Shown here: positions 1-8,586 of the stretch, piece after piece | Layout: every line of letters begins with the position of its first letter | How positions within the stretch are numbered: the stretch's first letter is position 1 | Assembly: GCA_020443425.1 (NCBI GenBank) | Contig: JAGRIE010000009.1 | Span: forward strand, 1-64,000 | DNA length: 64,000 nt | Source: Halioglobus sp. | GTDB lineage: Bacteria > Pseudomonadota > Gammaproteobacteria > Pseudomonadales > Halieaceae | Direction: 5' to 3' | Made by a program: the position numbers and the translations under genes | The notes under the pieces: generated by a model | The model's input: the letters and a program-made list of their open reading frames with translations, nothing else | The model's database searches: none | What the model was told of the DNA's origin: nothing

Positions 1-1
1 C

Positions 2-88
2 CAGTCGGATGAAGTCTGCGAGGTCAGCTACAAGGATCGCGGCGGCAAGTACCAGGGCCAGCGCGGCGTCACCCTGCCCAGGGCCTGA
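2..88 (+). CDS. C-terminal end of an unidentified protein (partial)
   Basis: The first bases read in frame as a 28-residue hydrophilic tail ending LPRA before a TGA stop, and the gene begins upstream of the window. The tail has too little information to name a family. In Pseudomonas the gene beside purN encodes a DUF3108-type protein, so that is one guess from synteny, not from the residues. Codon use (GC-rich third positions) fits a real coding end, and the hairpin just after the stop supports a gene end here. Confidence 0.45.
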   Translation, partial: QSDEVCEVSYKDRGGKYQGQRGVTLPRA

Positions 89-92
89 TCAG

Positions 93-114
93 CACCGGTT
101 CCGCGGCGCCGGTG
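93..114. terminator. Hairpin between convergent genes, possible terminator
   Basis: CACCGG (93-98) and CCGGTG (109-114) form a perfect 6-bp stem around a 10-base loop, between the stop of the partial plus-strand gene and the stop of purN on the minus strand. There is no T-run on either side, so intrinsic termination is uncertain. Confidence 0.3.
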
Positions 115-128
115 TCACCGCGCGGCGG

Positions 129-797
129 CTAATCAGACATCCCACCAGTGTAATCGATACCGGTTGCCGGCAGCGGTTGGCCATCCAGCGTCGCGCCACC
201 GTCGTGCAGGGCCAGTCGTCCCTCCGCCAACCAGCGCGCCGCCAGCGGGTAGATGGCGTGTTCCTGCACAGCGACCCTGGCAGCCAGGCTGTCAGCGGTG
301 TCGCCGCGCTCAATCGGTACGCGCACCTGCAGCACCGGTGGCCCGCCGTCCAGTTCCTGGGTCACGAAATGCACGGTTGCCCCGGCCTCTGTGTCGCCGG
401 CGTCCAGCGCGCGCTGGTGGGTCTTCAGGCCGGGGTATTTCGGCAGCAGGGACGGGTGTATGTTCAGCAGGCGGCCCAGGTAGGGTTTGATCAGCACCGG
501 GGTCAGGATGCGCATAAAACCGGCCAGGATGACCAGGTCAATATCACTGCTGTGCAGCGCATCCACCAGGGCCTGGTCGAAGGCCTCGCGGCTCGGGTAG
601 TCGCGGTGATCGATACTCAGTGTGGCAATGCCGGCGCGCTCGGCCCGCTGCAGACCGGCGGCAGCGGGGTTGTTGCTGATAACGAGGGTGATTCGGGCGG
701 GCAGCTGGCCGGCGTCGCAGGCATCGATAAAGGCCTGCAGATTGGAGCCGCGACCGGAGATCAGTACCGCCAGGCTGGGTGGTGCCGGCTGGCTCAC
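129..797 (-). CDS. purN: Phosphoribosylglycinamide formyltransferase
   Basis: PurN transfers a formyl group from 10-formyl-tetrahydrofolate to GAR, the third step of de novo purine synthesis, in the cytosol. The protein is 222 residues (E. coli about 212). The N-terminal [10 protein letters not shown] (12-21) is the family phosphate-binding motif. The catalytic set is visible as Asn112 and His114 in NIHPSLLP, and Asp150 in TQELDGGP. The GTG start at 797 overlaps the TGA stop of purM (shared GTGA), so the two genes are translationally coupled in a purM-purN operon. A longer reading frame upstream exists, but it would overlap purM and has no family similarity. Confidence 0.95.
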   Translation of the reverse strand: MSQPAPPSLAVLISGRGSNLQAFIDACDAGQLPARITLVISNNPAAAGLQRAERAGIATLSIDHRDYPSREAFDQALVDALHSSDIDLVILAGFMRILTPVLIKPYLGRLLNIHPSLLPKYPGLKTHQRALDAGDTEAGATVHFVTQELDGGPPVLQVRVPIERGDTADSLAARVAVQEHAIYPLAARWLAEGRLALHDGGATLDGQPLPATGIDYTGGMSD

Positions 798-1834
798 GAC
801 AGCAGCTCGACCCGGTTCTCTCCCTGCGCTATGCGACCGATCTCCCAGGCCTCGTGACCCGTTGTATTCAGCAGGTAGAGGGCCCGGCTGACATCCTCGG
901 GCGCCAGGCACAGCACCATGCCCACGCCGCAGTTAAAAGTTCTGTACATCTCGGTGGTGTCGACATTGCCCTGCGCCTGCAGCCACTTGAACACGGCCGG
1001 CCACTCCCAGCTGCAGGTGTCGATCTGCGCATTGCAGTCGCCGGGCAGCACGCGCGGCAGGTTTTCCAGCAGCCCGCCGCCGGTGATGTGGGACAGTGCC
1101 TTGACCTTGACTTCGGCGAACAGCGACAGCAGTGCCTTCACATAAATCGTGGTGGGGGTGAGCAGGGCCTGGCCCAGCGTGGTGTCGCCGAGCGGTTGTT
1201 GCAGGTCCGCATTGCTGACCTCGATAATTTTGCGTATCAATGAATAGCCGTTGGAGTGGGGGCCGCTGCTGGCGACACCGAGCAGTACATCCCCTTCGAC
1301 CACGCTGCTGCCGTCGATGATCTCGGATTTCTCCACCACACCGACACAAAAGCCCGCCAGGTCGTAGTCCTCGCCGTGATACATACCCGGCATTTCGGCG
1401 GTCTCGCCACCGACCAGTGCGCAGCCGGCGAGTTCACAGCCCCTGCCGATACCGGCGACAACGTCGGCGGCCGTGTCCACGTTCAGCGCGCCGGTGGCGT
1501 AGTAATCGAGGAAGAACAGCGGCTCGGCGCCTGCGACCACAAGGTCATTCACGCACATTGCGACCAGGTCGATACCAATCGTGTCGTGGATGCCCATGTC
1601 CATCGCCAGGCGCAGTTTCGTGCCGACGCCATCGGTACCCGACACCAGCACCGGCTGACGGTAGCCGACGGGAATCTCGCACAGCGCACCGAAGCCGCCC
1701 AGCCCACCCAGTACCTCGGGTCGCGCGGTACGTGCAGACACGCCCTTGATGCGTTCAATCAGGGCGTTACCGGCGTCGATATTGACACCCGCATCCTTGT
1801 AGCTCAGCGCAGTCTTGCCGTTGTCGTCACTCAT
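794..1834 (-). CDS. purM: Phosphoribosylformylglycinamidine cyclo-ligase (AIR synthetase)
   Basis: PurM closes the imidazole ring: FGAM + ATP gives AIR, the fifth step of purine synthesis. From the ATG at 1834 the product is 346 residues (E. coli 345). The N-terminal [13 protein letters not shown], the internal [10 protein letters not shown] and the [13 protein letters not shown] segment are hallmarks of the AIR synthetase family. The frame stays open 45 codons upstream, but that extension is unlike any PurM and enters the probable promoter region. It is first in the purM-purN operon and divergent from the DUF2066-hda operon. Confidence 0.96.
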   Translation of the reverse strand: MSDDNGKTALSYKDAGVNIDAGNALIERIKGVSARTARPEVLGGLGGFGALCEIPVGYRQPVLVSGTDGVGTKLRLAMDMGIHDTIGIDLVAMCVNDLVVAGAEPLFFLDYYATGALNVDTAADVVAGIGRGCELAGCALVGGETAEMPGMYHGEDYDLAGFCVGVVEKSEIIDGSSVVEGDVLLGVASSGPHSNGYSLIRKIIEVSNADLQQPLGDTTLGQALLTPTTIYVKALLSLFAEVKVKALSHITGGGLLENLPRVLPGDCNAQIDTCSWEWPAVFKWLQAQGNVDTTEMYRTFNCGVGMVLCLAPEDVSRALYLLNTTGHEAWEIGRIAQGENRVELLS

Positions 1835-2019
1835 CAGGTGGCATCCAGTCAGTGTTTTACTCGGGGGTGAGGGCCGGTATTTTATCGTGCATGCCGGGCA
1901 AGCGCACTCCTGAATTGTGGATTGCGGCCCTCGCGGGTCAAATTTATTGTCCCGGAGGCAGCTGCCCATCCGCGATCCCGCCTGCGGTCCCCCGCACTAT
2001 GCCCGGCGGCCCCCAGTGC

Positions 2020-2028
2020 TGCTACAAT
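2020..2028 (+). promoter_or_regulatory. Extended -10 promoter for DUF2066-hda
   Basis: TGCTACAAT is an extended -10 (TG-n-TACAAT) 32 bases before the GTG start of the DUF2066 gene. No convincing -35 is seen, which is usual for extended -10 promoters. Read by eye only. Confidence 0.4.
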
Positions 2029-2059
2029 GCGCGCTTGCCAATGACTCTGGGAGAAGGCT

Positions 2060-3106
2060 GTGAAAAAAACATGCGTGGCGTTGATATGGGCCTGGCTGGT
2101 GCTGGCTTCGGCGCAGGCGGCTGTGGCAGATGTAGTCCCGGACCTGTATGCGGCGAGTGTCCCGGTGACTGAGCAGAGTTCCACAGTGCTGGATGCCGCC
2201 TCCAAAGAGGCCATGGCTGAGGTGCTGGTGAAAGTTTCCGGCTCGAAGAATGTACTGCAGTACCCCTCCATCGCAGCGGCGCTGAAAGATGCGCGCAGCC
2301 ATGTCCAGCAGTACTCCTATGTGCGCGGCAAACCGCCCGCGCCACCGCTGTCACTGCGCTTTGAATTTGACGGCAACTATATCACCGAGCTGGTGACTGA
2401 TTCCGGGGCGCCGCTGTGGACGGCCAATCGGCCGGCGGTGCTGGCCTGGGTGGTGATCGAGGATGAGCAGGGCAGGCATTTTATCAACCAGGAGACCTCG
2501 CCGGACGAGGCGCAGTGGCTGGTAGAGGCGTTTGCCCGGCGCGGTGTGCCGGTGCAGATACCGGTGTTTGATCTCACGGATACGGCGGCGATCAGCACCG
2601 ATGATGTGTGGTCGCTGGATGCCTTTGCGATACAGGGCGCATCCGGTCGCTACAACGTGCAGGAGGTGGTGGCGGGACGCCTGGCGGTATCAGACACCGG
2701 GCAGTCACCGGGCGACTGGAGCTATTTTCGCCAGGGCGAGCGCATCAACCGCTCCGTCACCGTGCCGGACCTGCCCGCGTTCCTGAGCAGTGGTGTCAAT
2801 ATTGTCGCAGCAGATATGGCGTCGCGCTACGCCGTCGCTCCCACCAGCGGCTCGGGCGGCGGTCTGAGCCTGGCCATCACCGGTGTCACCAATTACAGTG
2901 ACTACGCGGCGATCGCCAACTGGCTGCAAAAACTGGAACTGGTTGACTATGTGAATCTTGAACGCGTCCAGGGCGAGCGGATTGAATTTCGGGTACAGGC
3001 GAAAACCGATGCCGCGCAACTGGCGGCCATCATCGACCTCAATGACCGGTTGACGCCGGTGCCGACGCTGGGCGATACCCAGCAGTTGAGCTACCAGTGG
3101 CGATGA
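2060..3106 (+). CDS. DUF2066 domain-containing exported protein
   Basis: A 348-residue protein with a clear Sec signal peptide (MKKTCVALIWAWLVLASAQA, cleavage likely near residue 20-24), so it is probably periplasmic or envelope-bound. The body (VPVTEQSSTVLDAAS, then KVSGSKNVLQYPSI) is typical of DUF2066 proteins, whose function is not known. The GTG start at 2060 is preceded by GGAGAAGG. Its TGA overlaps the ATG of hda (ATGA), so the two genes are co-translated. The DUF2066-hda pairing next to purMN is also known from Pseudomonas, which supports orthology. No catalytic motif was recognised. Confidence 0.85.
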   Translation: MKKTCVALIWAWLVLASAQAAVADVVPDLYAASVPVTEQSSTVLDAASKEAMAEVLVKVSGSKNVLQYPSIAAALKDARSHVQQYSYVRGKPPAPPLSLRFEFDGNYITELVTDSGAPLWTANRPAVLAWVVIEDEQGRHFINQETSPDEAQWLVEAFARRGVPVQIPVFDLTDTAAISTDDVWSLDAFAIQGASGRYNVQEVVAGRLAVSDTGQSPGDWSYFRQGERINRSVTVPDLPAFLSSGVNIVAADMASRYAVAPTSGSGGGLSLAITGVTNYSDYAAIANWLQKLELVDYVNLERVQGERIEFRVQAKTDAAQLAAIIDLNDRLTPVPTLGDTQQLSYQWR

Positions 3107-3828
3107 CCGGTCCCGGGTGCAAAGCCGCAGCTGACACGAATCAACATCAGTTGCCGCTGCCAGTGCACCTGCGTGATGATGCGACGCTGGATAACTTTCT
3201 GGCCCTGCCCAGGGCGCGCCCGCTGATTGACGCCCTGCGTTCGCAAATGCAGCCCGGCGGGGAAGCCTTCATTTATCTCTACGGTGCCAGTGGTACCGGG
3301 AAATCCCACCTGTTGCACGCGAGCTGCCACGACACTTCGGTGGCAACACTGTACCTGCCGCTGGCACAGTTGCGCGAGTATCCGGCGGTGGAGGTATTGC
3401 AGGGGGTGGAGCAGTCCCAGCGAATCTGCCTCGACGATATCCACACCGTGCTGGGTGATGCCGATTGGGAGCGGGCGCTGTTCAACCTGTACAACAGCAT
3501 CCGCCAGCGCGGCCATCACCTTGTCGTGGCTGCGGATGCCGCCCCGCGCGCGCTGTCGGTACAGCTGCCAGACCTGCACTCGCGGCTGTCCTCGGGGGTG
3601 GTGTTCCAGCTGGCAGAGGGCGGCGACGAGGACAAGGCTGCGATCCTGCAGTTTCGCGCAATGCGCAGGGGCCTGACGCTGTCTCCCGGTGTCGCCACGT
3701 TCATTGTGAGCCGGGCGCCCCGCGCCATGGAGCAGCTGCTGGGGGTGCTGGACCAGCTGGACGAGGCCTCCCTGGCGCAACAGCGCGCGCTGTCCATTCC
3801 TTTTGTTAAACAGGCGTTGGGGTGGTGA
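3103..3828 (+). CDS. hda: DnaA regulatory inactivator Hda
   Basis: Hda binds the DNA-loaded beta clamp and stimulates hydrolysis of DnaA-bound ATP, which prevents re-initiation of replication. The 241-residue product has the N-terminal clamp-binding motif QLPLPV (16-21), then an AAA+ core with Walker A GASGTGKS (61-68) and the acidic RICLDDIH Walker B region. The length is close to E. coli Hda (about 233). The ATG at 3103 overlaps the DUF2066 stop; a GTG six bases earlier is also possible. The Walker A here is fully canonical, unlike the degenerate E. coli one. Confidence 0.92.
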   Translation: MTGPGCKAAADTNQHQLPLPVHLRDDATLDNFLALPRARPLIDALRSQMQPGGEAFIYLYGASGTGKSHLLHASCHDTSVATLYLPLAQLREYPAVEVLQGVEQSQRICLDDIHTVLGDADWERALFNLYNSIRQRGHHLVVAADAAPRALSVQLPDLHSRLSSGVVFQLAEGGDEDKAAILQFRAMRRGLTLSPGVATFIVSRAPRAMEQLLGVLDQLDEASLAQQRALSIPFVKQALGW

Positions 3829-3837
3829 GGCCCGGGT

Positions 3838-3862
3838 GCCGTCGCGACCTCGCCGCGACGGC
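3838..3862. terminator. Strong hairpin between hda and the amidase gene
   Basis: GCCGTCGCG (3838-3846) pairs perfectly with CGCGACGGC (3854-3862) around a 7-base loop. It sits between two convergent stop codons. There is no T-run, so it may be a bidirectional or Rho-assisted terminator. Confidence 0.45.
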
Positions 3863-3874
3863 GTGTACCGGCAC

Positions 3875-4648
3875 TTACAGCAGATGGAAACTGTCGGCGT
3901 CCAGCTGGCAGGGAAAGCTCTCCCGGTAGCGCAGTAACGCCGCGCCGTGCAGCTCTGCCTGCAGGGCGCCGTGGGCGTCCAGCGCATCTGCGAGCACAGT
4001 GCCATCGGCTGCGACGGCCAGGCTGTCGCCGCTGTAATCCAGCCCTCTGGCGTCCGCACCGATGCGGTTGACGCCCACCACGCAGGCGAGATTTTCAATG
4101 GCCCGGGCAACCAGCAGCTGGCGCCAGTGGTGGCGGCGCGGAGCCGGCCAGTTGGCGACATACAGCGCCAGGTCGTAGTCCTCGCGATTGCGACTGAACA
4201 CCGGGAAGCGCAGGTCGTAGCAGACCTGCAACAGGATGCGCCAGTCGCGCCACTGCACCACGCTGCGCTGTTGTCCCGGCTGGTAGCGCTCGTGTTCGCC
4301 CGCCATGCGGAACAGGTGGCGCTTGTCGTAGTACTGTACGTCGCCGTCCGGTGTGGCGAACAGCATGCGGTTGTAGACACCACTCGCGACCCTGACGGCG
4401 ATGCTGCCGGTGACGGCGCAATCGCAGTGCCGCGCCTGCTCCACCATCCACGCCTCGGTGGCGCCACCGGGTGTCTCGGCATTCGCCAGCGCATTCATGG
4501 AGAACCCGGTGGTGAACATTTCCGGCAGCACGATCAGGTCCGTGCGACCTTGCAGCCCTGCGATGATCTCGCCGATCTGCTGCCGGTTGTCCGCGGGCTG
4601 CTCCCACACGAGTTTGCACTGCACCAGGGTAACATTCAGATTTCGCAT
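3875..4648 (-). CDS. Omega-amidase, nitrilase superfamily (YafV-like)
   Basis: This family hydrolyses omega-amides such as 2-oxoglutaramate and 2-oxosuccinamate to the dicarboxylate plus ammonia. The 257-residue protein shows the Glu-Lys-Cys triad: Glu43 in LPEMFTTGFSM, Lys109 in YYDKRHLFRMAGE and Cys143 in QVCYDLRFP. No signal peptide, so cytosolic. Its start overlaps the 3' end of the aminotransferase gene by 13 bases. The pairing fits the glutamine-transaminase/omega-amidase route, in which glutamine is the amino donor for 2-oxo-4-methylthiobutyrate in methionine salvage and the resulting oxoglutaramate is cleared by this enzyme. Confidence 0.88.
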   Translation of the reverse strand: MRNLNVTLVQCKLVWEQPADNRQQIGEIIAGLQGRTDLIVLPEMFTTGFSMNALANAETPGGATEAWMVEQARHCDCAVTGSIAVRVASGVYNRMLFATPDGDVQYYDKRHLFRMAGEHERYQPGQQRSVVQWRDWRILLQVCYDLRFPVFSRNREDYDLALYVANWPAPRRHHWRQLLVARAIENLACVVGVNRIGADARGLDYSGDSLAVAADGTVLADALDAHGALQAELHGAALLRYRESFPCQLDADSFHLL

Positions 4649-5781
4649 AGTCGCTCAGCTGCTTGCAGCAGCACCTCATCACTTTTGGCAAAGCAGAAAC
4701 GCAGGTAGTGCTGGTCCGGCGGCTCATCGTAGAACACGGAGACAGGGATGGAGGCAATCCCGTGTTCTCGAGTCCAGTCCGTGGCCAGTTGCTGGTCCGC
4801 CACCGGTGTAATCGCACTGTAGTCCAGCAGTTGGAAATACGTTCCGGCACTGGGCGCAACCCTGAAGCGGGAACCGGCCAGCGCATCGCAGAACAGATCC
4901 CGCTTGCGCTGGTAGAACGCCGCGAGGGTGCCGGCGTAACCGGGCTCGGCCGCCATGAAGTCGGCGACCGCCAGCTGCACCGGTGTCACCGCCACAAAGC
5001 AGACAAACTGGTGCACCTTGCGCAGCTCCGCCGTCAGTGCCGGGGGAGCCACGCAGTACCCGGTCTTCCAGCCCGTGACGCTGAAGGTCTTGCCGAACGA
5101 GAACAGGGCAAAGCTGCGCTGGCGCAACGCCGGGAACTGCAGGGCGCTGTGATGCTGTCGGCCATCGTAGATCAGGTGTTCGTAGACCTCATCACTGACT
5201 ACCAGAAGATTGTGGCGCTCTGCCAGTGCCTCTAACTGGCGCATGTCATCGCTCGACAGCGCCGCGCCGCTGGGGTTGTGCGGTGAGTTCACCACAATCA
5301 GCCGCGTGCGCGATGTCACCGCAGCCGCCACCCGCTGCCAGTCGACCCCGAAGTTGTGCGCGGTCAGTGGGACATGGATGGCGCGCCCTCCTGCCAGCGC
5401 AATGGCGGGTTCATAGCTGTCGTAGCAGGGGTCCAGAACGATCACCTCATCGCCGCTGCGCACGCAGGCTGTGATAGCGCAGTAAATACCCTCGGTGGCG
5501 CCGGGAACCACGGTGATTTCACTGTCGGGATCACAGCTCACACCCCGGTACCGAAGCAGCTGTGCGGCGATCTGTTCGCGCAGTGCCGGCAGCCCCGCCA
5601 TTGGGGCGTACTGGTTGTGCCCGTTCATCACGTGCCTGGCCATGGCCTCCAACAGCGCCTGTGGTGCGTCAAAATCCGGGAAGCCCTGCGACAGGTTCAG
5701 GGCCTTGTGTTCGCTTGCCAGCGCCGACATACGGGTGAAAATGGTGGTGCCGACCCGGGGCAGCTTAGAGTCGATCATCAT
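4636..5781 (-). CDS. PLP-dependent aminotransferase, methionine/glutamine type (YbdL-like)
   Basis: A 381-residue fold-type I aminotransferase. Residues 28-36 (LNLSQGFPD) and the NSPHNPSG motif (165-172) are typical of the YbdL/kynurenine-aminotransferase branch, and Lys231 in SFGKTFSVTGWKTGY is the PLP lysine. E. coli YbdL prefers methionine, histidine and phenylalanine; the exact substrate here cannot be read. The overlap with the omega-amidase gene suggests glutamine or methionine transamination with a shared pathway. MMIDSKLP could start at either of two adjacent Met codons. Confidence 0.87.
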   Translation of the reverse strand: MMIDSKLPRVGTTIFTRMSALASEHKALNLSQGFPDFDAPQALLEAMARHVMNGHNQYAPMAGLPALREQIAAQLLRYRGVSCDPDSEITVVPGATEGIYCAITACVRSGDEVIVLDPCYDSYEPAIALAGGRAIHVPLTAHNFGVDWQRVAAAVTSRTRLIVVNSPHNPSGAALSSDDMRQLEALAERHNLLVVSDEVYEHLIYDGRQHHSALQFPALRQRSFALFSFGKTFSVTGWKTGYCVAPPALTAELRKVHQFVCFVAVTPVQLAVADFMAAEPGYAGTLAAFYQRKRDLFCDALAGSRFRVAPSAGTYFQLLDYSAITPVADQQLATDWTREHGIASIPVSVFYDEPPDQHYLRFCFAKSDEVLLQAAERLCEI

Positions 5782-5836
5782 TCACCCCGCCATACCGGCA
5801 CCGCCGAATATCCCGGGAGTGTTCGCGCATGCCGCA

Positions 5837-6538
5837 TCAGCTCTCTTTCTGGCCCAGGTTCGCGTGCAATACTGCGCCGTTGATCACCGGGTTGTGGTGG
5901 GCCCAGCGGACAAGCTCCGCGATTTCCTCCGGTTCGATGAAACGGGCGAAACTGTTCATGCCGGCTATCGCCTCTGCCACTGCCGGGTCAGTCCCGAGAT
6001 GGGTGCGCAGCATTTCGGTGTCTGTGAAACCCGGGCAGATCATCGCTGTGTGTATACCACTGCCCATCAGGTCCTGGCAGGTGGCGCGCATCATGCCCAG
6101 CTGGGCGTGCTTGCTGACCACGTAGCTGAACGAGTTCTGCACCGCCTTTTCAGCCAGTGTGGAGCCCACATAGAGCACGCTGGAAGACGCGGGCATCAGC
6201 GGCAACAGGCGCTGGTTCAGGCTGTTGATGGCGATGACATTGGTTGCCAGCACCTGCTCGAGGCTGCCGCTGTCGCAGTCGTTGGCTCTGTCCTTGCGCA
6301 TCTGGCTGGCATTGTGCACCAGCGCGACTTCAGTGGCCTGTTTGAGCGTCGCCTCCAGGGCGTCGATGCAGCGATCGATCGAGTCCGCGCTTGCCAGGTC
6401 GCAGGCGAGGTTGGTCACGCCCTCGATGGGGCAGGCGCGTCGCGCCAGGTTGCTCACCGCAAAGCCCTCGTCGAGGAAGGCCTGGGCGGTAGCGCAGCCG
6501 ATACCCACGCTGGCGCCAGTGATAATGGCTACTTTCAT
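5837..6538 (-). CDS. Short-chain dehydrogenase/reductase
   Basis: A 233-residue classical SDR. The Rossmann glycine motif TGASVGIG is at 7-14, and the catalytic Ser126, Tyr139 and Lys143 (YVVSK) are present. The usual NNAG is changed to HNAS (75-78). The substrate is unknown; the best generic call is an NAD(P)-dependent alcohol or ketone oxidoreductase. AAGGA sits 9 bases before the ATG, directly after a 9-bp inverted repeat. It is a single gene between the aminotransferase and the divergent PTPS gene. Confidence 0.82.
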   Translation of the reverse strand: MKVAIITGASVGIGCATAQAFLDEGFAVSNLARRACPIEGVTNLACDLASADSIDRCIDALEATLKQATEVALVHNASQMRKDRANDCDSGSLEQVLATNVIAINSLNQRLLPLMPASSSVLYVGSTLAEKAVQNSFSYVVSKHAQLGMMRATCQDLMGSGIHTAMICPGFTDTEMLRTHLGTDPAVAEAIAGMNSFARFIEPEEIAELVRWAHHNPVINGAVLHANLGQKES

Positions 6539-6550
6539 AGTGAAGGTCCT

Positions 6551-6574
6551 TGCAGCGGCTGCTGTGCCGCTGCA
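6551..6574. repeat. 9-bp inverted repeat at the SDR ribosome-binding site
   Basis: TGCAGCGGC (6551-6559) and GCCGCTGCA (6566-6574) are perfect inverted repeats separated by 6 bases. On the minus strand the hairpin lies immediately before the AAGGA of the SDR gene. It could be an RNA hairpin that affects ribosome access or a dyad operator. Confidence 0.5.
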
Positions 6575-6654
6575 CTGTGAGGTGTTTTAACGCAACTGGA
6601 AGGCTCCGCGATTTCTTCATCGACGTCAAGTTGCGGCTTGGTTAAACTGGCGCT

Positions 6655-7137
6655 ATGGAACAATTGACAACTTTGTATATCGACAAGGAAAGCCACAAGT
6701 TTTCCGCCGCCCATTACACGATTTTTTCGGCGACTGAGCGGGAGCGTCTGCACGGGCATAACTATTCTGTGTCGGCGAAAATAGTCGCGCCGATGGGGCA
6801 CAATGGCTTTTCGGCGGATTACAACGTCTACAAGAATCGACTCGCGGCACTGTGCGACGCGCTGGATGAATATATGTTGCTTGCCGGCGCCTCACCGTAC
6901 CAGCAGATTACCGAGGAGGGTGCGTGTTATCGCGTCAGCTATGCCGGTGAACAGATGCTGTTCCTGTGCAGCGATACGCTGGTGCTGCCCATACGTAACG
7001 CCACTGTCGAGGAGTTCTCCAGCTACCTGCTGCAGCGTCTGTTGGAAGACAGCCGTGCCGACGACCTGCGTGAGGTTGAACTGTGTGTCGCCTCGGGCCC
7101 GGGGCAAAAGGGCTGTGCCAGCTGGCGCCGCGACTGA
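6655..7137 (+). CDS. 6-pyruvoyl-tetrahydropterin synthase family protein (COG0720)
   Basis: A 160-residue PTPS/QueD-family protein, which acts on dihydroneopterin triphosphate or a related pterin. The zinc ligands are visible: His20 in FSAAH, and His33 and His35 in RLHGHNY; Glu142 lies in the C-terminal EVELCVASGPG strand. The catalytic cysteine that QueD carries a few residues before HGH is absent. In its place Glu30 gives an ExxHGH pattern, the signature I recall for the PTPS-III subgroup, which makes the folate precursor 6-hydroxymethyl-dihydropterin. It may therefore serve folate rather than queuosine synthesis. It is divergent from the SDR and convergent with the protease-like gene. Confidence 0.8.
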   Translation: MEQLTTLYIDKESHKFSAAHYTIFSATERERLHGHNYSVSAKIVAPMGHNGFSADYNVYKNRLAALCDALDEYMLLAGASPYQQITEEGACYRVSYAGEQMLFLCSDTLVLPIRNATVEEFSSYLLQRLLEDSRADDLREVELCVASGPGQKGCASWRRD

Positions 7138-7163
7138 AGCGGCAAGCAGCCCCCCGGTCGCAT

Positions 7164-8504
7164 CTATTCCCTCGCGGCAGGTTCTCGGGCAGTGAGCAGT
7201 GGCGCCCGCTCTATGCGCAGTGTTTCACGCACCCCGGCCCGCAACCGGGTGACGCTGATAGGGGTGTTTTTTGAGCCGTACAGCGCGACCTCGTTGAGCA
7301 GGCTGCACACGGTTTCAAAATCGGGTTTGCTGGTGTCCCTGCCGTCGATTTCAAGCAATTGGTCTCCCAGCGCAAGGCCGGCTTTCTCCCCTGAACTACC
7401 GCGCCACAGTGCGCCCACTACGAGCTCGCCATCGCGTAACTGCGGTGCGAAGCCGTAGGTTGGGAAGTCATTGTAGAGCGCGCTGACAGGGTCGCGCGGT
7501 TCCAGGTAGAGAGCATTGTTGTGCCAGTCCAGCGTCACGCGGAAATGGCGCAGGAAATCTATCCCGACGTGAAAGTCCGACACCGAGGGGCCGGTGAAGA
7601 CAGGGAAGTCCCGCAGTCGCAGCGTACCCATGCGGAGTTCGCGCACCCGGGTAATATGGACTTCGGACGAGGTATGGCCGAACACTGTGGATGACGCTTG
7701 CCCCGTTTCCGTCGGCGCCGTCTCCGGAATCCGGTCACCGGCGCGTTCCAGCGTGGCGCTCGGGATTGCGATGGAACCGTTGAACCCGAGATCGATAAGC
7801 AGGGAGACCTCACTGCTGTCACTGACGCCAACCGCAATGCGCGGCGATCCGGCGGCATCCGCGCGGGTGAACGGGATCCTGATGGCGTTATCCATCGAGC
7901 CCAGTGAGGCCAGTGAATCGGTCATGGTGATGTTCTGTGAAGCAAAGTCGATCTGCCAGATGGCGGCCTGCAACAGGCTGGCTCCCATCAGGCCTGACCT
8001 GGACAGGCAGGCGAGTTGATCCGGTGGTTCGACCCAGTCTACGACTGCTCCGACGCCGCGAAAGGACACCCCGGCAATCCTGATGTCCGGAATCTGCACC
8101 ACCGGCACCTGGCGATGGCCGCCCTCCGGCCCGGCCAGGCCAATACTCGCCAGCGGCTCCAGCCCGAGTTCATCGACCAGTGACGAGGCGATCGTCATCG
8201 GCGCACCAGAGTCGAGAATAAAGGTGTCCACATCTGGCGAGCTGTCCACTGAGGTATCCAACTGGATGGTGTTCTGGGTCAGCCTGAACCCCGCAGTGAC
8301 CCTGAAATCGCGCTCTGCTGTCGCCGCGCCAGCGAGCAGTGTTTCCGCCGTCGGTCCCGCATGGCCCGGCGCTGCCGCGTCCCCGTCGGCTCGCAGTCCG
8401 TTGGGGGCCAGCATTCCCCCCACGGCGAGGGCCACTGCGGTGGCGACGCAGGCCAGGCTCGATGGCCGCCCGGCAGCCCGGCAGACGTAATCAGATGTAG
8501 ACAA
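7164..8504 (-). CDS. Two-lobed retropepsin-like aspartic protease with C-terminal PDZ domain
   Basis: From a TTG start at 8504 (CTGGAG eight bases upstream) the product is 446 residues. It begins with a probable signal peptide or membrane anchor (hydrophobic stretch about 17-35), so it is envelope-located. Two retropepsin-like lobes follow: lobe 1 has ILDSGAPMT with Asp98 and a closing GLMGASLL; lobe 2 has LLIDLGFNGS with Asp238 and a closing VGIDFLRHF. A PDZ domain (about 360-430, with LALGDQLLEIDG) ends the protein. A single chain with both lobes could form one active site in the way pepsin does. The substrate is unknown. An upstream Met at 8570 is possible but lacks a ribosome site. Confidence 0.78.
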   Translation of the reverse strand: MSTSDYVCRAAGRPSSLACVATAVALAVGGMLAPNGLRADGDAAAPGHAGPTAETLLAGAATAERDFRVTAGFRLTQNTIQLDTSVDSSPDVDTFILDSGAPMTIASSLVDELGLEPLASIGLAGPEGGHRQVPVVQIPDIRIAGVSFRGVGAVVDWVEPPDQLACLSRSGLMGASLLQAAIWQIDFASQNITMTDSLASLGSMDNAIRIPFTRADAAGSPRIAVGVSDSSEVSLLIDLGFNGSIAIPSATLERAGDRIPETAPTETGQASSTVFGHTSSEVHITRVRELRMGTLRLRDFPVFTGPSVSDFHVGIDFLRHFRVTLDWHNNALYLEPRDPVSALYNDFPTYGFAPQLRDGELVVGALWRGSSGEKAGLALGDQLLEIDGRDTSKPDFETVCSLLNEVALYGSKNTPISVTRLRAGVRETLRIERAPLLTAREPAARE

Positions 8505-8586
8505 TGGGTGTTCTCCAGAGTGACACGAAACGGTCAACCGCAAGCGCGAGCCTCGTGACGGATATGACAACAGGTAACTATTGGTT

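Noticed and set aside
3091-4494. 467-codon minus-strand open frame across hda and the amidase gene
   Set aside because: It is antisense to hda and out of frame with the amidase. The Arg/Ser/Thr-rich sequence has no motif.
5495-6580. 361-codon plus-strand open frame across the aminotransferase/SDR junction
   Set aside because: It runs antisense to two well-supported genes and has no recognisable domain or ribosome site.
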